Source of the DNA: Lacticaseibacillus daqingensis | GTDB lineage: Bacteria; Bacillota; Bacilli; Lactobacillales; Lactobacillaceae | Direction: 5' to 3' | Assembly (NCBI RefSeq): GCF_003946115.1 | Contig: NZ_RHOH01000001.1 | Coordinates: forward strand, 248,001-312,000 | DNA length: 64,000 bases | Notes under the pieces: generated by a model | What the model was told of the DNA's origin: nothing | The model's input: only the letters and a program-made list of their open reading frames with translations | Database searches by the model: none | Part shown: positions 40,421-50,054 of the stretch, piece after piece | How the letters are laid out: each line of letters begins with the position of its first letter | Numbering within the stretch: the stretch's first letter is position 1 | Translations under genes and position numbers: made by a program

Positions 40421-40744
40421 CTACACCAGTGGCTGGGCCACCAGCTCGACCAGCCCCTTATGTAAGGCGAGGTTCACGCCCTGAATCGGTTGGTCGAGGA
40501 TTTTTTGGTACTCTTCTAAAACATCGTATGGCAGCGGCGTCAGGAGGTGCAGGTCGTCGATGATGTCGTGCACCGTGGCGGCCTGGCTCAGGTCGGCGAA
40601 GATGTCGATTTTGCTCAGACAGTCCGCCAGCAGGTCGGTCAGCTGGGCATCGGGCTTGCCGGCACCATCGGTGATGACGACCTGCTGATGGTTGAGGGGT
40701 TGGTGCTCAAGCTGGATCAGTTTTAGCGCGCGGAAAACATTCAC
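40421..40744 (-). CDS. Hypothetical 107-residue cytosolic protein
   Basis: The likely start is GTG 40744 behind GAGGTGAGC; the open frame extends far upstream but only across the promoter of the divergent gene. The product is soluble and helical (VNVFRALKLIQLEHQPLNHQ; DLLADCLSKIDIFADLSQAA; YDVLEEYQKILDQPIQGVNL), acidic, without cysteines beyond one. I do not recognise it. Size and helix content recall bacteriocin immunity proteins, but nothing specific supports that. It lies between the peptide/antisense locus and the membrane protein gene at 40890. Confidence 0.6.
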   Translation of the reverse strand: MNVFRALKLIQLEHQPLNHQQVVITDGAGKPDAQLTDLLADCLSKIDIFADLSQAATVHDIIDDLHLLTPLPYDVLEEYQKILDQPIQGVNLALHKGLVELVAQPLV

Positions 40745-40815
40745 TTGGCTCACCTCAGTCTTTTTCTCGATTGTATGCCTTTGGGGGGCTAAAAGACAAT
40801 GGTAAGCCGGCCACC

Positions 40816-40844
40816 TTGCGTTCTGCACGCGCTTCCATGATAAT
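40816..40844 (+). promoter_or_regulatory. Conserved promoter of membrane protein copy 1
   Basis: TTGCGT (40816-40821), 17-base spacer, GATAAT (40839-40844). The surrounding CCACCTTGCGTT and GCTTCCA-GATAATGA recur at 49975-50010 before the paralogue. Confidence 0.7.
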
Positions 40845-40889
40845 GAGGAAAAGAATCCAGCGGTGAAGTGCCGGATCGAAGGGCGGGGT

Positions 40890-41333
40890 ATGATGGCAAA
40901 ACGCGCACGCCGAACGCAGGCGAAGAAGGCAGACACGGGGAAGAAGTCAACGGCCGGGGTGGTCATTGTGGCGCTGGTGGCGATCGTCAAGCCGCTGTTC
41001 GAAATGTTTCGCTTTGCGGCCAATGCTGTGTTCGGTGATATGACCCACTTCAATCGGTATGCCGTGGGGAATCCACAGCTCATCGGGCTGGCCAGCGGCG
41101 TAGTCATCGCGTTGGTCGGCTGGCTGGTGATTCGCAAGATCCGACCCGGCAGTCGGTACACGCAGACCAATTACGCCCCCAAGGAAAGCGGCTATTCAAC
41201 TGCGGCTCCGCGCGTCATGCGGGTGGAACGCCAGCCGATGCGGCACGTGCTGGTGCGGCCGGTGCTGTTCATGCTGGCGGGGTTGGCCGTGCTGTTACTG
41301 GTAGGCTTAGCGATTCTGACCATCATGATCTAA
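40890..41333 (+). CDS. Three-span membrane protein, copy 1
   Basis: A 147-residue protein starting at ATG 40890 (or 40893) after GGGCGGGG. It has a very basic N-terminus (KRARRTQAKKADTGKKS), two hydrophobic segments around GDMTHFNRYAVGNPQLIGL, a cytosolic part (YAPKESGYSTAAPRVMR) and a final span. It is clearly paralogous to 50055-50504; the two copies, including promoter, flank the giant protease gene. I do not know the family. The basic tail and conserved loop suggest a membrane-associated accessory protein; a link with the protease is only positional. Confidence 0.72.
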   Translation: MMAKRARRTQAKKADTGKKSTAGVVIVALVAIVKPLFEMFRFAANAVFGDMTHFNRYAVGNPQLIGLASGVVIALVGWLVIRKIRPGSRYTQTNYAPKESGYSTAAPRVMRVERQPMRHVLVRPVLFMLAGLAVLLLVGLAILTIMI

Positions 41334-41388
41334 GCGGTGGCAGTCGCCCGGCCGTGAGCAGGCGGGACTGAAGATGAAACAAGTGTGC

Positions 41389-41423
41389 AGGCGGCAAGTC
41401 AGCGATGGCTTACCGCCTTTTTT
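41389..41423 (+). terminator. Terminator of membrane protein copy 1
   Basis: AGGCGG.AAG (41389-41398) pairs with CTT.CCGCCT (41409-41418) with one mismatch, then TTTTTT. Confidence 0.8.
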
Positions 41424-41736
41424 GCTGTGCCAAAACGCGGCGAGCGACTGGTCCAAATAGGATGGAAAATGAATTTTAATGCGTTTGGGTGAATAGCGCG
41501 ATGCGTCAATTAATATGAGAACTAAAACGAGATAATCCCAAAAAATCTAATAATGTTCTAATTTTTTGCGCTTTAAAGCTGGTCATTTGGCGCGTATACT
41601 TCAAACATCATTTCTAATTATTGTTTAATTTATATCTCATTTACGGAGGGGCGATTCAACCGGCAGGGGCCTGGGCAGATCCCAGCTGACGGTCATAGCG
41701 CAATGCGCGCAGAGACGATTAAGTGGAGGGCAAGAG
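41424..41736. other. AT-rich upstream region of the giant protease
   Basis: About 41470-41640 is AT-rich. TATACT at 41595-41600 is a good -10 without a good -35. AATTATTGT (41616-41624) is shared with 770 and 5376. No gene is seen. Confidence 0.55.
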
Positions 41737-44700
41737 ATGCAAAAACCAGAGAGTAAAGAACACTATCGGATGTTCAAATCAGGCAAGCAGTGGTGCTTTG
41801 CCTTAGTTTATACCGCGGTCATGGGCATCGGGCTGGCACAAACCGGCGCGCTGCAAACGGTTCAGGCTGCAGAAGCCACCACCAGCGAGGTTCAACCTGC
41901 GGCGGCGACCACCGAAGAGACCCCAACAGCGGCCACCGATGAGGACCCAGTCACTGACCCACAAACCGGGGATGACACCGGGGATGACGCAGACACCGGT
42001 GATGAGACCGGTGACGACACTGGCGATGAGACCGGTGATGAGACCGGCGACGATACGGGAGATGACACCGGCGATGAAACGGGGACCGGTGACGGCACCG
42101 AAACCCCTGGCTCGGGTGATACAGAACATCACCAACGCGGCGGTGGCTATGACACGGGTGACCCGGACGCACAAACCGATGAGCAAAAGGCGAGTCTGTA
42201 TAGAGATACGGAGTCTAGCGCACTGAACATGCTGATCAATGATGAGCTGTTCTTACCGTTGTACCAAAACCTTGATGATGACAGCTTTGTCTCAGGAATT
42301 CAAGGCGCGCGGGATGTCTTCGCGGGCTTTCGAATGGGCATTGATGACCTGATGGCGGGCAAGGCGCCGGAACTTAAGATTGAATGGGTTGAGCACCTCG
42401 GCATTCAGCCGGGCTACCTGCAGGCCTTTACTGATACAGAACGAATTAAGGCCGAAGTTCAGGAGGGGATTCAAGACGCGATTGCTAGCCTGAATGGCGA
42501 CAAGAAGCCAGTGTCGGCGACGGAAGAGGAAGCCAAGCCGGCTTACCAGTTTGTTTACGATGACTTCCTGGCGGGTGCAACCGCAGCAAAGAACGGTGAA
42601 AGTGCGCCAGCTGATGCCAGCTACGGGTTCAAGCAAGGCTTCGATTATGTGACGCGAATTAACGCGGATACGGACACGCGCGATGCCGCAACGGCAGACT
42701 TACTGGCACGGGTCGGGCAGGCTAACAAGCCGCTGGAAAGCGATGCGTTTGCCACCCAGTTGGACGAGTACCTGACGAAGACCTTGAATGAGTCACATGG
42801 CACCGCGGAACAAGACGTGACTTACCGGATGCAGGCCAATCAGTTGATCAGCGTGGCCAATCAAGCGAAGGCCGATGCGATTGCCGGGAAGACGCCCACA
42901 ACGGGGTTAACGGCGGCTGGGAGTCAGCAGATCTATGACTTGGCGTACGCGGCATATAATAAGAATTATGTGGCCGGTCAGGCGCAGGCACAGGCGGATG
43001 AGCTCAGCCACACCTTTGCCAACCTGCGTGTGCGGCCTGAAGGTTATACGCAAGGCTACACGGATTACCAAGCTGGCTTTGAAGCAGGGATTAAAGACGC
43101 GCACGATAATGCGCGGCCGGCCGATCAGACGACGCAGCCGAGCGGCTACCTTGAAGGGTATAAAGCGGGCCGAAGCACCGGCGAAAGCGATCCGGAGCTG
43201 GCAGGGGCCATTCAGGCACAGGCTGACTTTGACGATAAGATGCAGATGGATGCGAATATGGAAGAATTTAATCCTGAGCGCTTCATCATGCTTGTGACCG
43301 CGTTTGAAAAGGAGGTAGCACAGCAGGGCGATGACGACTACGGTAAGGGCTATAAAGAACGTGCCGCAGCTATCGTCGGCGAGGTGACGCCAAGTATCGA
43401 CGCGATGAACGCGATCAACGATGCCAATAATGACGCAGCACTGGGACTCGATGTTACGGCTAAGGACCTGACAGGCAAGTCAGAAGCCTATAAGACGGTG
43501 TATACCAACGAAATGACGCTGGCTAAGCAGCTGTACGATTATGGCTACGATGCCGGATTCGAAGACGGCGGCAAGGAAAACGCCATGGTCGATGACGGCT
43601 TCCTGCAGCTGAATGATACCATCTCCAATGCGGGCTACGCCGCGGGGTATAAGGTGTCTCACGATCAGCTCGTTGCGGGCTATGCTGACGCAACGGCGGC
43701 AGCGGCGCCTTTGCTGCCAGATTTCGCGACCGCATCAGAGGATACGCTCAAGGCTGCCGCGGCAGCTGTGCAACAGTTGATCGATGATGCGACCGTGCCG
43801 ACCACAGACCTTGAAGAGGCGTACGCGGTTGGGTACAACGGTTATCTGAAGAACGAACTTGAGACGATTCAGAAGAAAATTGAGGTCGCGGAAGGACAAC
43901 TTGCTGGGGCTGCTGACAAACGCAATGGGCTCGACGAAGCGGTGACCGATGCCTTCTCTTCTGCTTACCGAATTGGTTACAAGGAAGGCTACGCGGCGGG
44001 CCATTACGTTGACACCACGGCGCTGAAGATCGCCATCATGACCGCCGATGTGGCTGAGCAAACGAATGTAACGCCGGCAAGTTTGGCGACATTCAAGGCC
44101 GCATACGATGCTGCCGTTGCCGGTTTGAACGGGGCCGACACCACTGATGATGCGAACGCGCTGGCAGCAACGCTTCAAGGCGCGATCAAGCAACTGACAG
44201 CCGCCTCTGCGGCAAATAAGAGTGCTTTGGCGATCGAGCTGGTCGCGGCGGAACCATACACCACCGATACCAGCCTGTACAGCGCAGAAGCATTTGCAGC
44301 GTTTGAAGCTAATTATGAAGCCGCTCAAGATGCATTTGGGGACAACAGCACCACAACTGAGGCGGCCAACGCTGCGGCACGGACCCTTGAAGCGGCAATC
44401 AACGCGCTTGAAGCAGGCAAGGTGCCAACCGCGCCAGCGGCCACGGATGAGGCGGAAACCCCAGACACTGAGGCGGCCGCAACAACACCAGCAACAACGA
44501 TGACCGGTGATGATGCGCTCAAGAGCACGACAACGGCACCGGCAACGACCACAACGCCGGTGGCCACGACTGATCAGACGAGCGAACAGGTCACTTTCAT
44601 TGTTCAACTGACAGGTGCGCCATTGCTCAATACGGGCGCTGCGGATGCGTACAGCGCTGACTACGACGAGGCGGCGGAAGCGGCGGCCCTTGCAACCATC

Positions 44701-47700
44701 CGGGCGCAACAAAGTGCCGTGGAAGGTCAGCTGCGGACTACCATTGACCGCGGTGCAACGATCTTGTACTCGTATACCTCCGTTTTCAACGGGTTTGCAG
44801 TCACGACCGCGGCCTCAAACCGCGCAGCCATCGCCGCGCTGGAAGGCGTTCAAGGCGTCTACCAGGGCGAAACTTACAGCGCGCCAGCTGAAGCTGAAAC
44901 GACTGAAGATGGCAGCACCCTCAGCCCTGACTTGGATATGCTCAACACCGAAGCGGCGCGTGAAGCGGGTCTGACTGGGAAGGGCATCGTTGTTGCGGTT
45001 CTGGATACAGGGGTGGACTTAGATCACCCGGCCTTCCAAGCGGATCCTGCAGATCCAACGCTGACAGCGGCTGATATTGAGGCGAAACTCGCCAACCTGA
45101 GTGCTTCAGCACGGGTTTCCGGGTTGATCGCCAATGATAACCAACTGATCGGTAACAACGTTTACGCCGACGAGAAGATTCCGTTCCAGTTTGACTACGG
45201 GATGAGTGACACGGATGTTACGCCTGGGTCGCAGGACACCGCGGCGAACATTGATCACGGCACGCACGTCTCTGGGACCGTTGCGGGCTATCAAGTAGCT
45301 CAAGACGGCACGGTCATCTTCCAGGGGGTTGCACCAGATGCCCAACTGCTGGAAATGAAAGTGTTCGATGACACTGGGATCGGTGCAGCGGACTACGATA
45401 TCCTGGCAGGGCTGGATGATGCCGCCAAGCTTGGCGCGAATGTCATCAACCTGTCACTGGGGTCCCCGGCCGGTTTCAGCAACACCGCGCTGAACATGTC
45501 GGAGATTTACGCCCTTCTGCGTGAAGAAGGCGTTAGCGTCATCATCGCGGCAGGGAACTCGACGGATGGGGCGGTTAACAACCTGACCGGCCAGAACCTG
45601 CCATATACCAGCAACCCAGATGATGGGATCGTTTCCTCACCAAGTACGTACGAAACCGTGACCTCAATTGCGAGTGCCGACAACACGGCCATTCAGCGGC
45701 CAATTTTCACTGCTAACGGCCAGGACTACAACTACATTGGGGGGCTTAAGACGCTCAGTGCCTTGGCCAACCCAACGCCGTACGAAATCGTTGCGGTGCC
45801 AGGGCTTGGCACGGCGGCAGATTACGACACGCTGGCCGCCAATGGCGAGAGTGTCAGCGGTAAGATCGCGCTGATCAGTCGTGGGGACATCACCTTCATC
45901 GAAAAGATCGCCAACGCGATGGCGAATGGCGCTATCGGGGTCATCTTGTATGACAACGTGGATGAAGCGATTTCCGCGTTCCAAACCGACGTGCCTTCCA
46001 AGACGGTTCCGGCTGGGATGATCAGTCTGAAGGACGGCGAACAGCTGCTGGAGAACCTGAAAAACGGGATCAACACCGTCACCATCGGCAACGAGACGGT
46101 GACGACGACCATTGATACGGCGTACCAGATCTCTGTCTTTAGCAGTATCGGCACTACGCCTGATCTGAAGCTCAAGCCAGAAATCACGGCGCCAGGGGGC
46201 AACATCTGGTCGACCCTGCCGACCCAACTGCTCGGTACCGAGAACCCATACGGTGAAATGAGTGGGACCTCCATGGCCTCCCCACACGTAGCCGGGGTGG
46301 CGGCGCTGATGCTGGAATACATCAACGAACACCCAGAGAAGTTTGGGAATGACCTGACGGCAGTGCAGAAGTCTGATTTGATCAATGACCTGCTGATGAG
46401 TACGGCAAAGCTGCTGAAAGACGGCGATGGCAACACCTCCGCGCCACGCGCGCAAGGGGCTGGGTTTGTTGACCTTCAAGCTGCTATCGACACCTTGGCT
46501 TACCTGACCGTTGACGGCGGCAAGCCGACCGCCAACATTGGCGATGATGCGGACAAGACCGGGACGTACACGGTTGAGTTCGATGTCAATAATATTGGGG
46601 CAGACATGCTGACCTACACGCTTGGTGGGGAAGTAATGGTGCCGGTTGCCACGACAATCGATGGCAAGGACTACATGACCCTGAAGGATCGGGCGCTGAC
46701 GCCGACCGCCGAGCAGTGGACGGTTGATGGGGCGGTCATTGATGGCGCCGCCGGCACAGTGGTGGTTGCAGGCGGCAAGTCCGCTCATGTGACCTACACC
46801 TTCACGCTGAGTGACGCGGACAAGGCTGACCTGGATGCGGCTTACGCGAACGGGACCTTCGTTGAAGGCTTCGTGAAACTCGGTCAAGTGGGTGGCCAAG
46901 CCACCGACCTGAGCCTGCCATTCCTTGCCTTCTACGGTGATTGGACCGCGGCCCCAACGCTTGATGCGGGCATGTGGTTCGATGATGATGATGGCGATTC
47001 TCAGAACTACACCACTGAGGCCTTCACCGATTTCGTTGGCGGGTACATCGACCTTGGCGCGAATACCTTCGATGTTGATGAGGACGGGAACGCAACGCAA
47101 ACTGAACTGACTGAGGCCGATCTGGTCATTTCACCAAACGGTGACGTCACGGCGGACGGTATCGATCATGTTTCCGTAGGTCTGCTGCGCAACACGCACA
47201 AGTTGAGCTACGCGGTGCTGAATCAAGCGGGCGATGTGGTTTGGGAGTCAGCGGATAACCCGGACGTCTTCAAGAACTATTTTGAAAGCGACCAGTGGGT
47301 CACCGCTTCGATGCCAGATGCGTTCAATGGTCTGGATTCCGAAGGGAATGCTCTGCCGGATGGCGAGTACACCTTCCGGATCACGGCATTGCCGATCACG
47401 GATGAAAACGAGTCTGGTGAGGCAAATGAGGGTGACGTTCAGTCCTTCACGTTCCGTATCGACACCCAGAAACCGGTACTGGTCAACGGGAACCTGCAAC
47501 TGATCGAAAAGGACGGTAAGAAGTACCTGCGCGTTCACGTTACCGATGAATACACGCTGATGGCGGTCGGACTGATGGCCAACAGTGAGTTTACAGCGAC
47601 GAAAGCGGATGGGACGACTTACACGACCAAGGTTGTGGCGCAAAAAACCTATGACAACATCGATGGCGACGAGTATGTCGACCTTGACTTGACCAGCTGG

Positions 47701-49809
47701 CTGAGCTCAACGGATGCCAAGCGCGATGGCTTCACGCTGGCGATCGTTGACCGCGGCTACAACGAAACCGATATCAGCATCGGAAACCTTGACGATGCCG
47801 CGGTTAACGGGACCGGAGAGCAGTTGACGCTCACTTCGGCGGTTGACCCTGATCAGGCATTTGGGTTTACGGAAGACTTTGTCACCGCAACGCCGGGCGA
47901 TGTGCTGGAACCGGCTCTGTTTACCGCCGATCAAGGTGGCCTGACTTGGGCGAGTTCCGATGAGTCCGTGGCCACGGTCACGGCTGATGGGGTGGTGACG
48001 GTGCTCACAAACGGCACGGTCTTCATCACGGCCACCAACGCCGAGGGGCAGGTCGCATCACTTGGGGTTCATGCCTCAACGGTTGAGCTGACCCCAGAAG
48101 TGACAGGGATCGCGCTCGACTTTGATGAAATCACCATTGAGCAGGATGATAGCCTGGGGGTAACCGCTTCCGGCAACATGAATCCGAAGACGATGCTGTT
48201 CCCTGGTGTCGTTGATCAGGATGGGAACCACATTCTGCACGGGATTTCCTGGAGTCTGGTGTCAGGGGACGCCATTGAGTTGATCGATGACAACAATGAC
48301 CCTCGCAACGGCTGTTACATGTTGGTCAAAGCGGGCGATGCGGTGATGGAAGCGAGCTACGATGGGTACACCACGCAGCTACTTGTCCACGTGGTGGATC
48401 AGGCGCAGGATATCTACCTGGCAGATAACCAGATCGATAACTTCATTCAGCTGATCAACCACCCGATCTCCCTGAACCCAAGCTTGATTGATGGTGAAAC
48501 CGGCAACATCGATTGGCATGTCTTCAATGCGGACACCGGAGAAGAACTGAATTTCCTTGATGTCTTCGATGTCTTCAACACGGATGCCGATTACTCTGAA
48601 ATGGATCCTACCACTGAGCTAACTGCGCCAGAAGGCACCCCTCGGCGGATCGTCCCGAAGCAAATGGGTCACTTCACCATTGAATTCCGGTCAGTGCAGT
48701 ACCCTGGCCAGAAGTTCGATATCGATCTGCGCGTGACGCCAGAGGCTGCGGCGAACTTCCACTTTACGGATGGGACAATTGCCCTGAAGGAAGGTGAGTC
48801 AGTGGCTTCCGGGATCACCTTGGATAACCCGGATACGGCTTACGCGGACCGGATCGTTTACACCTCACTGACGCCGTGGATCGCCACGGTGGATGCAGAT
48901 GGTAACGTCACCGGGGTGGCTGAAGGGCAAGGGCTGATCCAAGCCGTCATCCCAAGCTTCGATGATCATGGCGATAATCCGATCAACGTTGAGGCGCTGA
49001 TGTACGTGAACGTCACCAGCAACCCAGCCGATGACGCCGACAAGGCCGCGCTGAGCGACGCCGTAGCCGCGGCAGCGGCCACGATCGCGGCCGCAACACC
49101 GTACACGGACGCGAGTGTGGCGCTGGTTCAGGACGCCATCACCGCGGCCCAGGACGGTTTGGCTAAGTCAGACCTGTCCAAGGACAGCGCCAAGAAGCTG
49201 GGTGCGGCTCTGACCGATGCCCTGACGTTCCTGATCACCAAGCCAAGTGCTCCGAAGGCGGACCTTTCCGCCCTTGAGGCGGCGCTGGACGCGGCATTAC
49301 CGGAAACCGTTAAGGCGTACCAGTACACCGCCCAGAGCTTTGGCCTGTTCACTCAGGCCGTGAAGACGGCCGCGACGCAGTTCACCACCGGGGCTTTGAC
49401 CACGGCTCAGGCGGATGACCTGGCCGCCGCGCTGACGATTCAGCAAAACGACCTGGAAGTCGTTCAGCCGCAGTTTGAAGCGACGAGTGCCCCAGCTGCT
49501 TCTGTGACCGCGGATGCTTACTACGACAACACAGTGCCGCAGGATTCGAGTGCGGAAGCCGTTTCGGTTACCGCCGCGGATTACTACGACAACACGGCGC
49601 CACAGCCAACCGTTGTCGCAGTCGCAGACCCGGCCACGGACGGGGATGCGGACACTACCGGCGCAACGCCAGCCGCTGATCCGGCGGCGAGTGACCTGCC
49701 GCAAACCGGCGAACAGGCTTCGGCCTGGGTCGGGCTGGTCGGCCTCGCGCTGAGCCTGCTGTCACTGGTCGGCCTCGGCGGTGCGGTGACGCGCAAGCAA
49801 CGTCACTAA
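41737..49809 (+). CDS. Giant lactocepin-like cell-envelope protease (2690 residues)
   Basis: GGAGGG precedes the ATG. Order of parts: KxYKxGKxW-type signal (RMFKSGKQW); an acidic TGD(D/E) repeat (residues about 77-120); a long helical region with Tyr/Gly every fourth residue (about 290-760); two FIVAR-like units (760-900); a Thr/Ala linker; an I9 propeptide (about 950-1050); the S8 catalytic domain with Asp1090 in AVLDTGVD, His1174 in DHGTHVSG, Asn1274 in AAGNS and Ser1512 in SGTSMASPHVAG, interrupted by a PA domain; Fn3-like and Big2-like domains; FIVAR-like C-terminal units; LPQTG at 2654. Envelope proteases of this type cut caseins and host proteins. Having the propeptide after 950 residues is unusual. 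The gene is intact. Confidence 0.88.
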   Translation: MQKPESKEHYRMFKSGKQWCFALVYTAVMGIGLAQTGALQTVQAAEATTSEVQPAAATTEETPTAATDEDPVTDPQTGDDTGDDADTGDETGDDTGDETGDETGDDTGDDTGDETGTGDGTETPGSGDTEHHQRGGGYDTGDPDAQTDEQKASLYRDTESSALNMLINDELFLPLYQNLDDDSFVSGIQGARDVFAGFRMGIDDLMAGKAPELKIEWVEHLGIQPGYLQAFTDTERIKAEVQEGIQDAIASLNGDKKPVSATEEEAKPAYQFVYDDFLAGATAAKNGESAPADASYGFKQGFDYVTRINADTDTRDAATADLLARVGQANKPLESDAFATQLDEYLTKTLNESHGTAEQDVTYRMQANQLISVANQAKADAIAGKTPTTGLTAAGSQQIYDLAYAAYNKNYVAGQAQAQADELSHTFANLRVRPEGYTQGYTDYQAGFEAGIKDAHDNARPADQTTQPSGYLEGYKAGRSTGESDPELAGAIQAQADFDDKMQMDANMEEFNPERFIMLVTAFEKEVAQQGDDDYGKGYKERAAAIVGEVTPSIDAMNAINDANNDAALGLDVTAKDLTGKSEAYKTVYTNEMTLAKQLYDYGYDAGFEDGGKENAMVDDGFLQLNDTISNAGYAAGYKVSHDQLVAGYADATAAAAPLLPDFATASEDTLKAAAAAVQQLIDDATVPTTDLEEAYAVGYNGYLKNELETIQKKIEVAEGQLAGAADKRNGLDEAVTDAFSSAYRIGYKEGYAAGHYVDTTALKIAIMTADVAEQTNVTPASLATFKAAYDAAVAGLNGADTTDDANALAATLQGAIKQLTAASAANKSALAIELVAAEPYTTDTSLYSAEAFAAFEANYEAAQDAFGDNSTTTEAANAAARTLEAAINALEAGKVPTAPAATDEAETPDTEAAATTPATTMTGDDALKSTTTAPATTTTPVATTDQTSEQVTFIVQLTGAPLLNTGAADAYSADYDEAAEAAALATIRAQQSAVEGQLRTTIDRGATILYSYTSVFNGFAVTTAASNRAAIAALEGVQGVYQGETYSAPAEAETTEDGSTLSPDLDMLNTEAAREAGLTGKGIVVAVLDTGVDLDHPAFQADPADPTLTAADIEAKLANLSASARVSGLIANDNQLIGNNVYADEKIPFQFDYGMSDTDVTPGSQDTAANIDHGTHVSGTVAGYQVAQDGTVIFQGVAPDAQLLEMKVFDDTGIGAADYDILAGLDDAAKLGANVINLSLGSPAGFSNTALNMSEIYALLREEGVSVIIAAGNSTDGAVNNLTGQNLPYTSNPDDGIVSSPSTYETVTSIASADNTAIQRPIFTANGQDYNYIGGLKTLSALANPTPYEIVAVPGLGTAADYDTLAANGESVSGKIALISRGDITFIEKIANAMANGAIGVILYDNVDEAISAFQTDVPSKTVPAGMISLKDGEQLLENLKNGINTVTIGNETVTTTIDTAYQISVFSSIGTTPDLKLKPEITAPGGNIWSTLPTQLLGTENPYGEMSGTSMASPHVAGVAALMLEYINEHPEKFGNDLTAVQKSDLINDLLMSTAKLLKDGDGNTSAPRAQGAGFVDLQAAIDTLAYLTVDGGKPTANIGDDADKTGTYTVEFDVNNIGADMLTYTLGGEVMVPVATTIDGKDYMTLKDRALTPTAEQWTVDGAVIDGAAGTVVVAGGKSAHVTYTFTLSDADKADLDAAYANGTFVEGFVKLGQVGGQATDLSLPFLAFYGDWTAAPTLDAGMWFDDDDGDSQNYTTEAFTDFVGGYIDLGANTFDVDEDGNATQTELTEADLVISPNGDVTADGIDHVSVGLLRNTHKLSYAVLNQAGDVVWESADNPDVFKNYFESDQWVTASMPDAFNGLDSEGNALPDGEYTFRITALPITDENESGEANEGDVQSFTFRIDTQKPVLVNGNLQLIEKDGKKYLRVHVTDEYTLMAVGLMANSEFTATKADGTTYTTKVVAQKTYDNIDGDEYVDLDLTSWLSSTDAKRDGFTLAIVDRGYNETDISIGNLDDAAVNGTGEQLTLTSAVDPDQAFGFTEDFVTATPGDVLEPALFTADQGGLTWASSDESVATVTADGVVTVLTNGTVFITATNAEGQVASLGVHASTVELTPEVTGIALDFDEITIEQDDSLGVTASGNMNPKTMLFPGVVDQDGNHILHGISWSLVSGDAIELIDDNNDPRNGCYMLVKAGDAVMEASYDGYTTQLLVHVVDQAQDIYLADNQIDNFIQLINHPISLNPSLIDGETGNIDWHVFNADTGEELNFLDVFDVFNTDADYSEMDPTTELTAPEGTPRRIVPKQMGHFTIEFRSVQYPGQKFDIDLRVTPEAAANFHFTDGTIALKEGESVASGITLDNPDTAYADRIVYTSLTPWIATVDADGNVTGVAEGQGLIQAVIPSFDDHGDNPINVEALMYVNVTSNPADDADKAALSDAVAAAAATIAAATPYTDASVALVQDAITAAQDGLAKSDLSKDSAKKLGAALTDALTFLITKPSAPKADLSALEAALDAALPETVKAYQYTAQSFGLFTQAVKTAATQFTTGALTTAQADDLAAALTIQQNDLEVVQPQFEATSAPAASVTADAYYDNTVPQDSSAEAVSVTAADYYDNTAPQPTVVAVADPATDGDADTTGATPAADPAASDLPQTGEQASAWVGLVGLALSLLSLVGLGGAVTRKQRH
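41965..42096 (+). repeat. Acidic TGD repeat in the protease linker
   Basis: Imperfect 9/12-base units (ACCGGNGATGA) encode TGDD/TGDE runs. Unit number could vary by slippage without breaking the frame where units are multiples of three. Confidence 0.7.
42940..44010 (+). repeat. Dispersed GxxxG/YxxG helical motifs
   Basis: The encoded segments GYTQGYTDYQAGFEAG, GYLEGYKAG, YDYGYDAGFEDG, GYAAGYK and YRIGYKEGYAAG place glycine, often preceded or followed by tyrosine, every fourth residue. The same pattern occurs at 10135-10270 in the other protease. Confidence 0.7.
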
Positions 49810-49839
49810 GCCTTAACCGACTGAGTCAGTTGCATCACT

Positions 49840-49901
49840 AAAATAGGACCTCGCGTCCCTCGATCCATTGCAATGGGTTGGGGGCCGAGGCCCTATTTTT
49901 G
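49840..49901 (+). terminator. Terminator of the giant protease
   Basis: AAATAGG.CCTCG and CGAGG.CCTATTTTT enclose an inner CCATTG/CAATGG stem; a T tract follows. Confidence 0.85.
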
Positions 49902-49977
49902 TTGGGGTGCGTTGGTATGCAAGTATCGTTAGTTGCGAAAATGCGTTTCGGGGTCAAAAGACGACGACCGGTCCACC

Positions 49978-50006
49978 TTGCGTTAGGCGCATGCTTCCAC
50001 GATAAT
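49978..50006 (+). promoter_or_regulatory. Conserved promoter of membrane protein copy 2
   Basis: TTGCGT (49978-49983), 17-base spacer, GATAAT (50001-50006), with the same flanks as at 40816-40844. Confidence 0.7.
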
Positions 50007-50054
50007 GAAGGCAGCAGGCGACGTGCGGTCGTCGGCACCACGGAGGGGTTTAGG

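Noticed and set aside
40745-41170. Upstream extension of the minus-strand frame that ends at 40421
   Set aside because: It lies over the promoter and coding region of the divergent membrane protein; GTG 40744 has a good ribosome site.
41965-42096. Short ACCGGNGATGA units as a possible CRISPR or iteron array
   Set aside because: They encode TGDD/TGDE residues in a linker within a long frame; unit length is 9-12 bases without spacers.
45664-47100. 478-codon minus-strand open frame within the giant protease
   Set aside because: Mirror frame of a well-supported S8 protease; composition is that of an antisense shadow.
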